Shown: positions 1-6,861, counted from the first letter of the stretch. The stretch: DNA of 13,390 nt from CAZBWE01 sp964495465 (GCA_964495465.1 CAZBWE010000064.1:1-13390), one strand, 5' to 3'. Notes: generated from the sequence alone by a model not told the origin. Made by a program: numbers and translations.

Positions 1-849
1 GATTATGACGACCTTGATATAATGGCGGGGGACTGGCTTGTAAGCGATTATACCGGACCAGGCAGCGACGGCGTCCTGATGAACTTCCCGACCGATGATT
101 CACAATGGGTGAATGACCCGTGTCGCAGCCAATGCCTGGAGTTTGACGGCGCAAGTAACTGGGTTGACCTTGCAGACGATGAGTTTAGCAACTTCCAGGA
201 TAAGACAATATCGCTATGGGTAAAGATATCCACGTTCGGGGACCCGTATCCATACGTTTTCTGCTTCCAAAATGCAGGCACTGACCCCTATCGTATATAT
301 TTCCGGACAAGAGGAACAGGTATTGTCCGGATACACTTTGTAGATGATTACCTGCCTAACTATACAGTAGGAACGGACGAGTGGCACCATCTGGCCTTCG
401 TAGTCCGCAACACTGCCGGCAACACCTGTTCCGGTGAGTATTACGGCGATGGCACGTTCGTAGGCGAGATGGCTGGTCAACCGAGGCATACAGGTGCAGC
501 AAAAGGTGTAAATATAGGCAGCTTTAATGACGGAAGTGGCGGCTTTTTAGACGCGACTTATGATGATTTCCGTGTTTATGATGATGCTCTGGACCTCGAT
601 GAGATTAAGTATCTTGCTGAGGTATCTGGCGGCGTAGCCCCAACTGCCGGTATGATGCTCTGGTACAAGTTCGATGAGACCAGCGGCCAGGTTGCGCATA
701 ACTCCAGCACGTATGAGTTTAATCGACCATTGACCTCGGTTGCCGAGTTGTATGACAGTGAGCCGGTGGGCTCAAGAAAGGTTAACTTCAAAGATTTTGC
801 CATCCTGGCAGCGGATAGCTGGCTCGAAGGGACGCTGTTGTGGCCGTAG
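1..849 (+). CDS. LamG-domain secreted protein with dockerin-like segments, 5'-truncated
   Basis: The frame is open from base 1, so this is the C-terminal 282 residues of a longer protein; the ATG at 22 is internal. It opens with a dockerin-like half repeat (DYDDLDIMAGDWL). A LamG/concanavalin-like jelly roll follows (about residues 45-210): the entry strand reads LEFDGASNWVDL, the middle has EWHHLAFVV, and the exit has DDFRVYDDAL. A second LamG entry strand (WYKFDETSG) begins near residue 225 but runs straight into the terminal segment VNFKDFAILAADSWLEG, so that repeat is either a linker or badly shortened. LamG modules usually bind carbohydrate or protein ligands outside the cell; no catalytic domain is visible in this part. 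The signal peptide and any enzyme domain would lie upstream of the window. A strong terminator follows, so it ends its transcript. The fold call is firm; the ligand is unknown. Confidence 0.85.
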   Translation, partial: DYDDLDIMAGDWLVSDYTGPGSDGVLMNFPTDDSQWVNDPCRSQCLEFDGASNWVDLADDEFSNFQDKTISLWVKISTFGDPYPYVFCFQNAGTDPYRIYFRTRGTGIVRIHFVDDYLPNYTVGTDEWHHLAFVVRNTAGNTCSGEYYGDGTFVGEMAGQPRHTGAAKGVNIGSFNDGSGGFLDATYDDFRVYDDALDLDEIKYLAEVSGGVAPTAGMMLWYKFDETSGQVAHNSSTYEFNRPLTSVAELYDSEPVGSRKVNFKDFAILAADSWLEGTLLWP

Positions 850-911
850 TCGTAATCGGTTGTAACAGGAGTTGCTGAACGAGCGGAAAAGGTTGTTGAT
901 TTGTAATATTT

Positions 912-949
912 CGGGGCCTGTATCGATTAGTTCGATACAGGCCCCGTTT
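912..949 (+). terminator. Intrinsic terminator after the LamG gene
   Basis: A perfect 15-bp inverted repeat pairs 912-926 with 932-946 around a 5-base loop (ttagt). The stem begins with CGGGGCC and is followed by a T-rich tail (tttgttgtt). It lies 63 bases after the stop of the LamG gene. The PilZ gene converges on it from the right. On the minus strand the tail is A-rich rather than T-rich, so it should work mainly on the plus strand. Confidence 0.9.
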
Positions 950-986
950 GTTGTTGGATATGAGTTATTCAAGTTGATTCTTGTGT

Positions 987-1382
987 CTATATTGTCAGAG
1001 TGTCAAGCGCCTTGTTTGCATCGGATTCAATTAGGTCATAGTCCTGCTCACCCGGTTTGAAGGGCAGTGGTTCTGCGAACTGAATTGCAACCCTGCGGAC
1101 AAAATTATTCATCTCATCAACGCGACAAACGTGAGCTGAGCGGGTAAAGTTTGCCATATCGAACGAATCATTCGGGCCGAAACACGGGACACTAAAACGA
1201 GCGGTTATCTCTTGGCCTGTGTATGGATAGCTGTCGTCTATATAGCAGGTAAATGCGGCACCTTTGCTGGAAATATCAAGCATCTGGCCCTGCGAAAGGG
1301 CGCCATTGAAATCTTCAGCAAACCATATGGGCCAATAATAATGCAGTCTTTGCTCGGTTCTTCGCTCGTTATCTATTTTCAT
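987..1382 (-). CDS. PilZ-domain protein (c-di-GMP receptor candidate)
   Basis: This 131-residue protein is essentially one PilZ domain. Both halves of the c-di-GMP binding signature are present: R8-x-x-x-R12 in ERRTEQR near the N-terminus, and D36-x-S38-x-x-G41 in DISSKG. In this family these residues clamp the nucleotide, so binding is likely; the partner or output cannot be told from sequence. There is no signal peptide or membrane segment, so it should be cytosolic. The ATG at 1382 is chosen over an in-frame TTG at 1397 because GGAGG (1391-1395) lies 8 bases before the ATG and would fall inside the coding region of the longer form. It lies 200 bases downstream of murD on the same strand and may be co-transcribed or use its own promoter. 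Confidence 0.88.
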   Translation of the reverse strand: MKIDNERRTEQRLHYYWPIWFAEDFNGALSQGQMLDISSKGAAFTCYIDDSYPYTGQEITARFSVPCFGPNDSFDMANFTRSAHVCRVDEMNNFVRRVAIQFAEPLPFKPGEQDYDLIESDANKALDTLTI

Positions 1383-1515
1383 TTTAGATACCTCCAAACA
1401 CTTTTACCCTTTTCCATTCCATAGCGGAAATCGACAGAATTAAGGGGCTACTTTATGACGGGTCGCCGGAAAAATCGTCTATGATTGAGTTGATAAGGAC
1501 GATTATCGTATTTTT

Positions 1516-1544
1516 AGTATATAACTGCGGGACACTTGTGAGAA
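1516..1544 (-). promoter_or_regulatory. Possible promoter for the PilZ gene
   Basis: On the minus strand, TTCTCA (1539-1544, 4 of 6 to the -35 consensus) is followed 17 bases later by TATACT (1516-1521, 5 of 6 to the -10). It lies in the murD-PilZ gap and would give a leader of about 125 bases. The 1386-1582 gap shows no convincing terminator after murD, so readthrough from murD is also possible. The match is weak. Confidence 0.3.
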
Positions 1545-1582
1545 GTTTTTTTCGCCTTTTTGCCTGTTCTGCCGCGATATTC

Positions 1583-2959
1583 CTATAATCCACTGCTGAT
1601 TTGCCGCACGAGTCTGATAAACTCTTGGCCGCGATACTCGAAATTATCGAACATATCGTAGCTTGCGCAGGCAGGGCTTAACAGAACGACATCGCCGGAC
1701 TCTGCGATTTGGCTGGCCAGATTAACAGCATTGGCCAGTGATTTGACAATTTCAATTTTTATTGTTCTCTCTGTGTTCTTTGTGGCCAGTATTTTTTCAA
1801 TCGAATCTGCGATTTTTTTAGCCGTTTGGCCGAGCAATATAGCTGCTTTTGTTTTTTCAGCTATTTTTTGGCCGAACTCGTCAAAGGGTATGTTCTTATC
1901 ATATCCTCCGGCGATGATGATTATTGGCTCCTCGAAGGCCTCCAGAGCGGCAATCGCTCCTTCGGGAGTAGTGGCTTTCGAATCGTTATACCACCTGACG
2001 CCATTGATTTCCGATACCGGTTCAAGCCGATGGGGCAGCGGCTTAAAGTGCGGCAAGGCATTTTTAATCCGGTTGTCATCAATACCGAAGCGTCGGGCGA
2101 CAGTAACCGCCGCAGCAAGGTTTGACAGATTGGCTCTGCCCGGCAGTGAGAAGCTGTCGCGGATCTTTTCGCTTACATCAGCAGTTGAAAATTTGATGCA
2201 GGTTCTGCCTGCGTCTTTCTTGTATTTTTCGAACCATTCAGCGGCGATTTTATCTTCGCAATTGAAGATAGAGACAGCAGGAAATGTGTCGTCAGGTTTT
2301 TGAAATTTGAAGATGTTTTCTTTGGCTGCGCAATAGCTATCGAATGAGCCGTAACGGTCAAGGTGATTTGGAGTGAGGTTTGTCAGTAGCGCTATTTGCG
2401 GTGCTTTTTTGATGTGGGCTAATTGTTCGAGTTGAAAGCTGGACAGTTCTAATACGACTAAATCTTTAGGGTTAATTTGATCCAATATGGTCAGTAATGG
2501 CTCGTTGCCGATGTTGCCGCTCAGCCAGACCTTATTGCCATCCGCACTTTTTAGTAAGTGAGCTGTTAAGGCGGCGGTTGTACTTTTGCCGTTTGCACCT
2601 GTTATCCCGATTATATGTGCGGGACATAGTTCAAAAAATATGTTTATTTGAGAGGTAATTAGTTTATTAAGCTGGGCGGCGAGCTTGAGAAATTCATTAT
2701 CAGGAGCCACTGCGGGATTGACAACTATAATATCCGCTTTTTCAAAATCATCTGTGTTATGTGAGCCGAGGTGAAATTCTATATCGGGAAATTCTTTTAG
2801 CCGTTTGATGGAGCATTGCAGCTTCTCCGCTGGTGCTAAATCTGTGACTATTACTTTGGCGCCGCAACCAGCGGCAAATTTAGCGGCATCGACCCCGCCC
2901 CCGAAACGCCCCAGGCCCATAACTAATACTTTTTTGCCGGTAAAGAACCTTTTGTTCAT
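1583..2959 (-). CDS. murD: UDP-N-acetylmuramoyl-L-alanine--D-glutamate ligase (MurD)
   Basis: MurD is the cytosolic ATP-dependent ligase that adds D-glutamate to UDP-MurNAc-L-alanine in peptidoglycan synthesis. The 458-residue length is normal for the family. The N-terminal Rossmann-like domain starts with KKVLVMGLGRFG (9-20). The ATP P-loop is GITGANGKSTT (118-128), with Ala where GTNGK is usual. NLTPNHLDRYGS (194-205) and the Mur lysine in AAKENIF (K213) follow. The C-terminal domain has LPHRLE (308-313), NDSKATTPEG (325-334) and GGYDK (351-355), then LLSPACASYDMFDNFEYRG. All key residues appear intact. The start is supported by AAAGGTGG upstream (within 2972-2980) and a promoter just before it. 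It stands alone rather than in a division/cell-wall cluster. A loop near residues 390-405 is encoded by a copy of a short interspersed repeat. Confidence 0.97.
   Translation of the reverse strand: MNKRFFTGKKVLVMGLGRFGGGVDAAKFAAGCGAKVIVTDLAPAEKLQCSIKRLKEFPDIEFHLGSHNTDDFEKADIIVVNPAVAPDNEFLKLAAQLNKLITSQINIFFELCPAHIIGITGANGKSTTAALTAHLLKSADGNKVWLSGNIGNEPLLTILDQINPKDLVVLELSSFQLEQLAHIKKAPQIALLTNLTPNHLDRYGSFDSYCAAKENIFKFQKPDDTFPAVSIFNCEDKIAAEWFEKYKKDAGRTCIKFSTADVSEKIRDSFSLPGRANLSNLAAAVTVARRFGIDDNRIKNALPHFKPLPHRLEPVSEINGVRWYNDSKATTPEGAIAALEAFEEPIIIIAGGYDKNIPFDEFGQKIAEKTKAAILLGQTAKKIADSIEKILATKNTERTIKIEIVKSLANAVNLASQIAESGDVVLLSPACASYDMFDNFEYRGQEFIRLVRQISSGL
1755..1787 (-). repeat. CACAGAG-type short interspersed repeat inside murD
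   Basis: On the minus strand this stretch reads GGCCACAAAGAACACAGAG and continues into GAACAATAAAAAT. A second copy lies at 12406-12434 between pyrF and its divergent neighbour; about 26 of 30 aligned bases match, with two short gaps. Here it is in frame and encodes part of the ATKNTERTIKI segment of MurD, in the surface region before the final strands of the ligase. Confidence 0.6.
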
Positions 2960-2989
2960 TGATTTATAATTCCACCTTTCGTTGGTAAA

Positions 2990-3017
2990 ATTATAATCAA
3001 TATCTATAAAAAGCCAA
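2990..3017 (-). promoter_or_regulatory. Probable murD promoter
   Basis: On the minus strand, TTGGCT (3012-3017, 4 of 6) is followed after 16 bases by a perfect TATAAT (2990-2995). The expected start near 2983 leaves a leader of about 23 bases that contains the ribosome binding site AAAGGTGG. The -35 box lies within one arm of the inverted repeat 3010-3042, which could therefore act as an operator. Confidence 0.5.
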
Positions 3018-3042
3018 ACAGCTTATATAACCTATTGGCTTT
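3010..3042. repeat. Inverted repeat overlapping the murD -35 box
   Basis: AAAGCCAA (3010-3017) and TTGGCTTT (3035-3042) are perfect 8-base inverted arms separated by 17 bases. An overlapping alternative pairing exists between CCTATT (3031-3036) and AATAGG (3067-3072). Either could be a protein binding site or chance. Confidence 0.35.
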
Positions 3043-3114
3043 CATTTCGTATAATAATCACAGGCTAATAGGTTGCAGTCAGTTGTAATTATCGACTCTC
3101 GTTGCCTTATTGAA

Positions 3115-3147
3115 AATAACAAACGGAAATAAGACTAATTTGTTATT
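3115..3147. repeat. Perfect 9-bp inverted repeat in the divergent intergenic region
   Basis: AATAACAAA (3115-3123) and TTTGTTATT (3139-3147) are perfect inverted arms with a 15-base spacer. The site is between the murD and GH128 promoters. There is no T tract, so it is not a terminator; it may be an operator or an AT-rich chance match. The rest of 3043-3260 shows no gene. Confidence 0.3.
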
Positions 3148-3265
3148 GTCTGATATCCACACCGACATACGTGCGTTTAAATTATAAAAAACTTAACATT
3201 GGTCTTATGAGTAACTTACAACCCACCAAAGTCCTATACTGGACGTTATCAAAGGCGTTTTTTAC

Positions 3266-3294
3266 TTGAAAAAATGAAGGGAAGTTTGTAAAAT
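3266..3294 (+). promoter_or_regulatory. Sigma70-type promoter driving the GH128 leader
   Basis: TTGAAA (3266-3271, 5 of 6) and TAAAAT (3289-3294, 5 of 6) are separated by exactly 17 bases. The predicted start is near 3301, giving a leader of about 237 bases before the GH128 start codon. The first base-paired element of the leader begins at 3309, just after that start. Confidence 0.6.
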
Positions 3295-3300
3295 GATAAT

Positions 3301-3416
3301 ATAGGAATACGAACATAATACAGAATTATTCTGGCTTAACACGCAATGGTTAAATGAGCCTTTTCTGTTTGAATTCGTTTATTATTGGCTGCCGGAGCGG
3401 TTCGGGCGGCTTTTTT
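3301..3416 (+). ncRNA. Candidate structured leader RNA ending in a terminator (attenuator, riboswitch or small RNA)
   Basis: Between the predicted start and a T6 tract the RNA can form three nested helices. P1 pairs ACGAA (3309-3313) with TTCGT (3374-3378). P2 pairs ACAGAA (3320-3325) with TTCTGT (3363-3368). P3 pairs GGCT plus TAAC (3333-3340) with GTTA and AGCC (3349-3352 and 3357-3360), with bases 3353-3356 bulged and an 8-base loop. A terminator-like hairpin follows. The segment AGCC (3357-3360) could instead pair with GGCT (3387-3390) in the terminator arm, and CAGAA (3321-3325) has a nearer partner at 3329-3333, so alternative folds exist. I recognise no known riboswitch class. Pairing was found by eye without energy calculation or homologues. 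Confidence 0.4.
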
Positions 3417-3512
3417 ACGCACCGCGGCGTGCCGCACACTCTGGAGGAGCAGAAGGTGTTAAAGAAAATGATGTTGAACAAATCTTGTCCGAGGCACGCT
3501 TTTCGAAGGTAA
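3354..3512 (+). CDS. Possible 52-residue leader ORF upstream of the GH128 gene
   Basis: An ATG at 3354 opens a 52-codon frame that runs through the terminator-like hairpin and ends at TAA 3510-3512. The first ATG has no good ribosome binding site and lies in the bulge of helix P3. An internal GTG at 3456 has GGAGG (3443-3447) 8 bases upstream and would give an 18-residue basic peptide beginning (M)LKKMMLNKSC. The stop overlaps by one base an ATG (3512) of a 7-codon frame, MRLPERT, whose TGA ends 2 bases before the GH128 ATG. The arrangement would allow coupled translation. It matches no family I know and may be non-coding. Confidence 0.2.
   Translation: MSLFCLNSFIIGCRSGSGGFFTHRGVPHTLEEQKVLKKMMLNKSCPRHAFRR
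3387..3416 (+). terminator. Terminator-like hairpin within the GH128 leader (candidate attenuator)
   Basis: GCTGCC (3388-3393) pairs with GGCGGC (3405-3410), with one G-T wobble. Three further inner pairs (3394-3396 with 3401-3403) leave a single-base bulge and a 4-base GCGG loop. Six T residues follow directly (3411-3416). No gene on this strand lies upstream of it after the promoter, so its obvious use would be premature termination of the GH128 transcript or release of a small RNA of about 115 bases. Confidence 0.5.
3436..3459 (+). promoter_or_regulatory. Hairpin displaying a GAGGAG loop
   Basis: ACACTCTG (3436-3443) pairs with CAGA (3450-3453) and GTGT (3456-3459), giving 8 pairs with a 2-base bulge and the loop GAGGAG. 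The loop is the ribosome binding site of the small GTG frame, and its start codon is within the stem. AGGA in a hairpin loop is also the kind of site bound by CsrA/RsmA proteins. Function is inferred only. Confidence 0.35.
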
Positions 3513-3537
3513 TGCGCTTACCCGAAAGGACCTGACA

Positions 3538-6500
3538 ATGCGACATTATGCATGGCTGAAAAAGGCAGCGGCATTAGCGTTTCTTTTTATATGCCCCCTG
3601 ATAGTCAAGGCAGATATCCTTGATATCAATGACGATATACAAACCTACAGCAGTTTGAGTGATACAACCGTGAATATGACCGGCCAGTCGGAATTACATA
3701 TCACAGATGGGACCAACCCGATACCGGGTTGCCAGATAAATCTCAATTCGTCGGATTCCTGGTTTTTCCTGGAGCAGATAAAACCTTCAGTGGTTGTCTC
3801 CACATATCTTAGCCAGGTCCGGGTCAATGGCTCACCTGCGGTATCAAACAGTAATGTCCGCGTCGTCCAATACGTCTCCGGAGCCGTTGTCATTCCACAC
3901 TCTCCTACTTGCACCCCGCTGCAAATCTACAGCGGTTTCAATTACACCGGTTCGTCGATGTCTTTAGGCCTTTCTAAGTATGATTCCCTGGGCGGGTTGA
4001 ACAATAATATTAGTTCTTTTAAGCTCAAACGCGGCTATATGGCCACCTTTGCTCAGAATGCGAACGGCTCTGGCCTTAGCAGAACGTATGTGGCACAAGA
4101 CAAGGATATTAATATCATCGTAATGCCCGAGGAATTGAATAATTCGGTTTCTTGTGTTTACGTTTTCCCCTGGCGCTGGGTGGGCAAGAAAGGCGGCTGC
4201 GACGACTCGCCCCTCGACCTTGATCCAGATTGGTGGTATGACTGGGGAAGCGGCACTTCTTCCACTCAAGACGCTGAATATGTTGCTATGCGGCACCATG
4301 AATACAGTGGCGGTTGGGATTCCCTGAATCGAGACTGGTGGGCGAATGGTGTGAGCCATTTGCTCGGTTGGAACGAGCCCGACAAATCGGATCAGGCGAA
4401 TTTAACTGTTTCCGAAGCCATTTCGTACTGGGCACCTCTTTCGGCGACCGGACTGCGGCTCGGAGCCCCGGCCGTATCTGATGGCGGACGGGGCTGGCTT
4501 TATGATTTCATCGACCAGGCGGATGCGGCGGGATTGCGTGTGGACTATGTGCCGATCCATTATTATTGGTGCTATGGGGATAACGGTAATCCGGCCGGTG
4601 CGGCCAACCAGCTCTATACCTTTTTAAGGGACGTTCATAACCGAACGGGAAGGCCGGTTTGGGTAACCGAATGGAACAACGGCGCCAAATGGACCGGATG
4701 TGACGATCCGTCCTATACGCAGAACAGAGATGTGGTCGAGGCCATGATGAATATAATGGACGAAACGCCGTGGGTCGAACGTTACGCGATCTACAGCAAG
4801 GTTGAGTGGATGCGCCAGACACACTACGACGAAGGCGGCTTGACACCGATGGGCGTTATGTATCATGATCATATTGCCCCGGCGGCGTACCTGCAGGCAC
4901 CTGGTAAAGGAGGTTTCGGCTGCGCGTATTATGAATTCGAAGACAGCACACTGGACAGTTTATTTTATGAAAACAACGCCATAACACGCGGTACAGAGGC
5001 ATATACAATCGGTCATTCCGGCCAGGCCATCGACTTGGACGGGTCGAATGATTATGTAATCTTGCCTGAGAATCTGGCGGATTGTGATGATTTCACTTTC
5101 GCTGCGTGGATTTATTGGGACGGCGGAGGTCAATGGCAGCGAATTTTTGATTTCGGTACTAACAATGTACGCTACATGTTTTTAACGCCGCGATCAGGCA
5201 GCAATACACTTCGTTTCGATATCACAACCACTGGCAACAGCAATCAGCAGCGGTTAGAAACCACACAACTGGCCACCGGCCAATGGAAGCATATTGCCGT
5301 CACAATCAGCGGCAACACCGGCAAACTGTTCGTTAATGGCTCCCAGGTTGACATAAACACCAGCATGACTCTCAATCCATCCGATCTTGGAGCAATGACG
5401 AATTACCTCGGCAGGAGCCATTTCGTTCAAGACGCGTTATTTAATGGACGCCTGGACGATGTCCATATTGCTGATTATGCATTGACAAATGCACAGATCA
5501 CTGCATTATACAACGGAACACTTGGCAATGTTGCTCCGGCATTCTTAAGCGATCCGATTGTTAAGCCAAATGCTTTACGGGGGAGTATTTACAGTGATAC
5601 ACTCATTTATAATGCCGGCGATTTTGATGTGGATGCCCTACTGACATTTAGCAAAATATCCGGACATCCCTGGCTGGATGTAGCTGCCGATGGCACGCTT
5701 TCCGGAACACCCGGCGCCGGCGACGTGGGACTAAACACCTTCATCGTCCGCGTTACTGATAATAGCGCCGCCTACGATGAAGCTACGCTTAATATCACGG
5801 TTAATGACCTTGGACTTATGGCGTATTATAAGTTTGATGGCAATACCAATGACAGTATTGGCTCGAATCATGCAACTGCTACAGGTAGTCCCTCATACAC
5901 AACTGGAAAGATTGACCAGGCCATCGACCTTGATGGGAGTAATGACTATGTAACACTGCCCGCCGGCTTGTTTGATACCGATGATGTCACAGTGGCTGCC
6001 TGGGTCAACTGGGACGGCGGTGCGATATGGCAGCGTATCTTCGATTTCGGCAACGACACCAGCCAGTATCTGTTCCTTACGCCGAGCTCCTATAGCAACA
6101 CGCTGCGTTTTGCCATCACCACCTCCGGTAGCGAGGAGAGGATTGAGACCACGCAGTTAGCCACCGGCCGATGGGTGCATGTAGCCGTAACGCTTGAGGG
6201 CGACACGGGTACACTATACGTTAACGGTTCGCCGGCGGATTTGGGCAGTATCACACTCAATCCTTCCGATTTCAATCCAGCTATCAACTATATTGGTGAC
6301 AGCCAGTGGAGTGCTGACCCTCTGTTCAACGGCCGCATTGACGATTTACGCATCTATAATTACGCACTGTCCCCTACAGATATCACAATGCTGGCCAATG
6401 GCGCAGCGAACAACGCGCCGTATTTTATTAGCGACCTAATGGTCAATTTTGGTGCAACTGAGGACGCGGCTTACTCAGGCCAATCGCTGGCTGCCAGCGC

Positions 6501-6861
6501 CGTTGATCTGGATGGCGATACGCTGACTTTCAGCAAGGTCACCGGGCCTTCTTGGCTGACTGTGGCGAGCGACGGCTCGCTTTCCGGAACTCCGTCAGAT
6601 TCGGATGTCGGAGAGAATATTTTTGTGATTCGTGTAGAAGATACCGGTGGTCTTTATGGTACTGCTGTCATGATTATTTATGTAACCAATATCTATTCCG
6701 GTGTTCGTGGTATGGAAGACCTGGCAGGACTCGTTGACCAGTGGCTTATCTTCGATTGTGTTGACACCCCCGCCTGTAACGGCGCCGACCTCGATGGAGA
6801 TGCGGACGTGGATATGTCAGACCTGTCAGAACTGGGGAAAAACTGGCAGGCAGGATTTTAG
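3538..6861 (+). CDS. Secreted GH128-like beta-1,3-glucanase with crystallin-like, LamG, cadherin-like and dockerin-like modules
   Basis: A signal peptide covers residues 1-25 (cleavage after LIVKA). Residues 26-125 are unassigned. Residues 127-210 look like a beta/gamma-crystallin: two Greek-key motifs, the first ending NNNISS (155-160, intact Ca-site pattern), the second LNNSVSC (200-206, weaker). A glycosyl hydrolase catalytic core of the GH128 type covers about 215-450, with DWWYDW, GWNEPD (E280, expected acid/base), VPIHYYW (H341) and WVTEWN (E378, expected nucleophile). The family cleaves beta-1,3-glucans such as laminarin. Two tandem units follow, LamG (463-663, 758-957) plus putative-Ig/cadherin-like (668-756, 960-1050), then a dockerin-like tail (1057-1104). 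ATG 3538 is chosen because AAAGGA (3525-3530) lies 7 bases upstream and it starts a clear signal peptide. It should act outside the cell. Substrate is inferred from the family. Confidence 0.88.
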   Translation: MRHYAWLKKAAALAFLFICPLIVKADILDINDDIQTYSSLSDTTVNMTGQSELHITDGTNPIPGCQINLNSSDSWFFLEQIKPSVVVSTYLSQVRVNGSPAVSNSNVRVVQYVSGAVVIPHSPTCTPLQIYSGFNYTGSSMSLGLSKYDSLGGLNNNISSFKLKRGYMATFAQNANGSGLSRTYVAQDKDINIIVMPEELNNSVSCVYVFPWRWVGKKGGCDDSPLDLDPDWWYDWGSGTSSTQDAEYVAMRHHEYSGGWDSLNRDWWANGVSHLLGWNEPDKSDQANLTVSEAISYWAPLSATGLRLGAPAVSDGGRGWLYDFIDQADAAGLRVDYVPIHYYWCYGDNGNPAGAANQLYTFLRDVHNRTGRPVWVTEWNNGAKWTGCDDPSYTQNRDVVEAMMNIMDETPWVERYAIYSKVEWMRQTHYDEGGLTPMGVMYHDHIAPAAYLQAPGKGGFGCAYYEFEDSTLDSLFYENNAITRGTEAYTIGHSGQAIDLDGSNDYVILPENLADCDDFTFAAWIYWDGGGQWQRIFDFGTNNVRYMFLTPRSGSNTLRFDITTTGNSNQQRLETTQLATGQWKHIAVTISGNTGKLFVNGSQVDINTSMTLNPSDLGAMTNYLGRSHFVQDALFNGRLDDVHIADYALTNAQITALYNGTLGNVAPAFLSDPIVKPNALRGSIYSDTLIYNAGDFDVDALLTFSKISGHPWLDVAADGTLSGTPGAGDVGLNTFIVRVTDNSAAYDEATLNITVNDLGLMAYYKFDGNTNDSIGSNHATATGSPSYTTGKIDQAIDLDGSNDYVTLPAGLFDTDDVTVAAWVNWDGGAIWQRIFDFGNDTSQYLFLTPSSYSNTLRFAITTSGSEERIETTQLATGRWVHVAVTLEGDTGTLYVNGSPADLGSITLNPSDFNPAINYIGDSQWSADPLFNGRIDDLRIYNYALSPTDITMLANGAANNAPYFISDLMVNFGATEDAAYSGQSLAASAVDLDGDTLTFSKVTGPSWLTVASDGSLSGTPSDSDVGENIFVIRVEDTGGLYGTAVMIIYVTNIYSGVRGMEDLAGLVDQWLIFDCVDTPACNGADLDGDADVDMSDLSELGKNWQAGF

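Noticed and set aside
872..1060. 62-codon frame spanning the terminator
   Set aside because: It reads through a perfect 15-bp terminator hairpin and into the antisense of the PilZ gene; its translation looks like noise.
1383..1397. Upstream TTG start for the PilZ protein
   Set aside because: The GGAGG ribosome binding site for the ATG at 1382 lies within this extension, so the ATG is the better start.
1731..2303. 190-codon open frame on the plus strand opposite murD
   Set aside because: It is antisense to strongly conserved MurD motifs and its translation resembles no protein.
3301..3537. Known c-di-GMP (GEMM) riboswitch, suggested by the PilZ gene nearby
   Set aside because: The conserved GEMM core words and its tetraloop-receptor arrangement are not seen in the leader.
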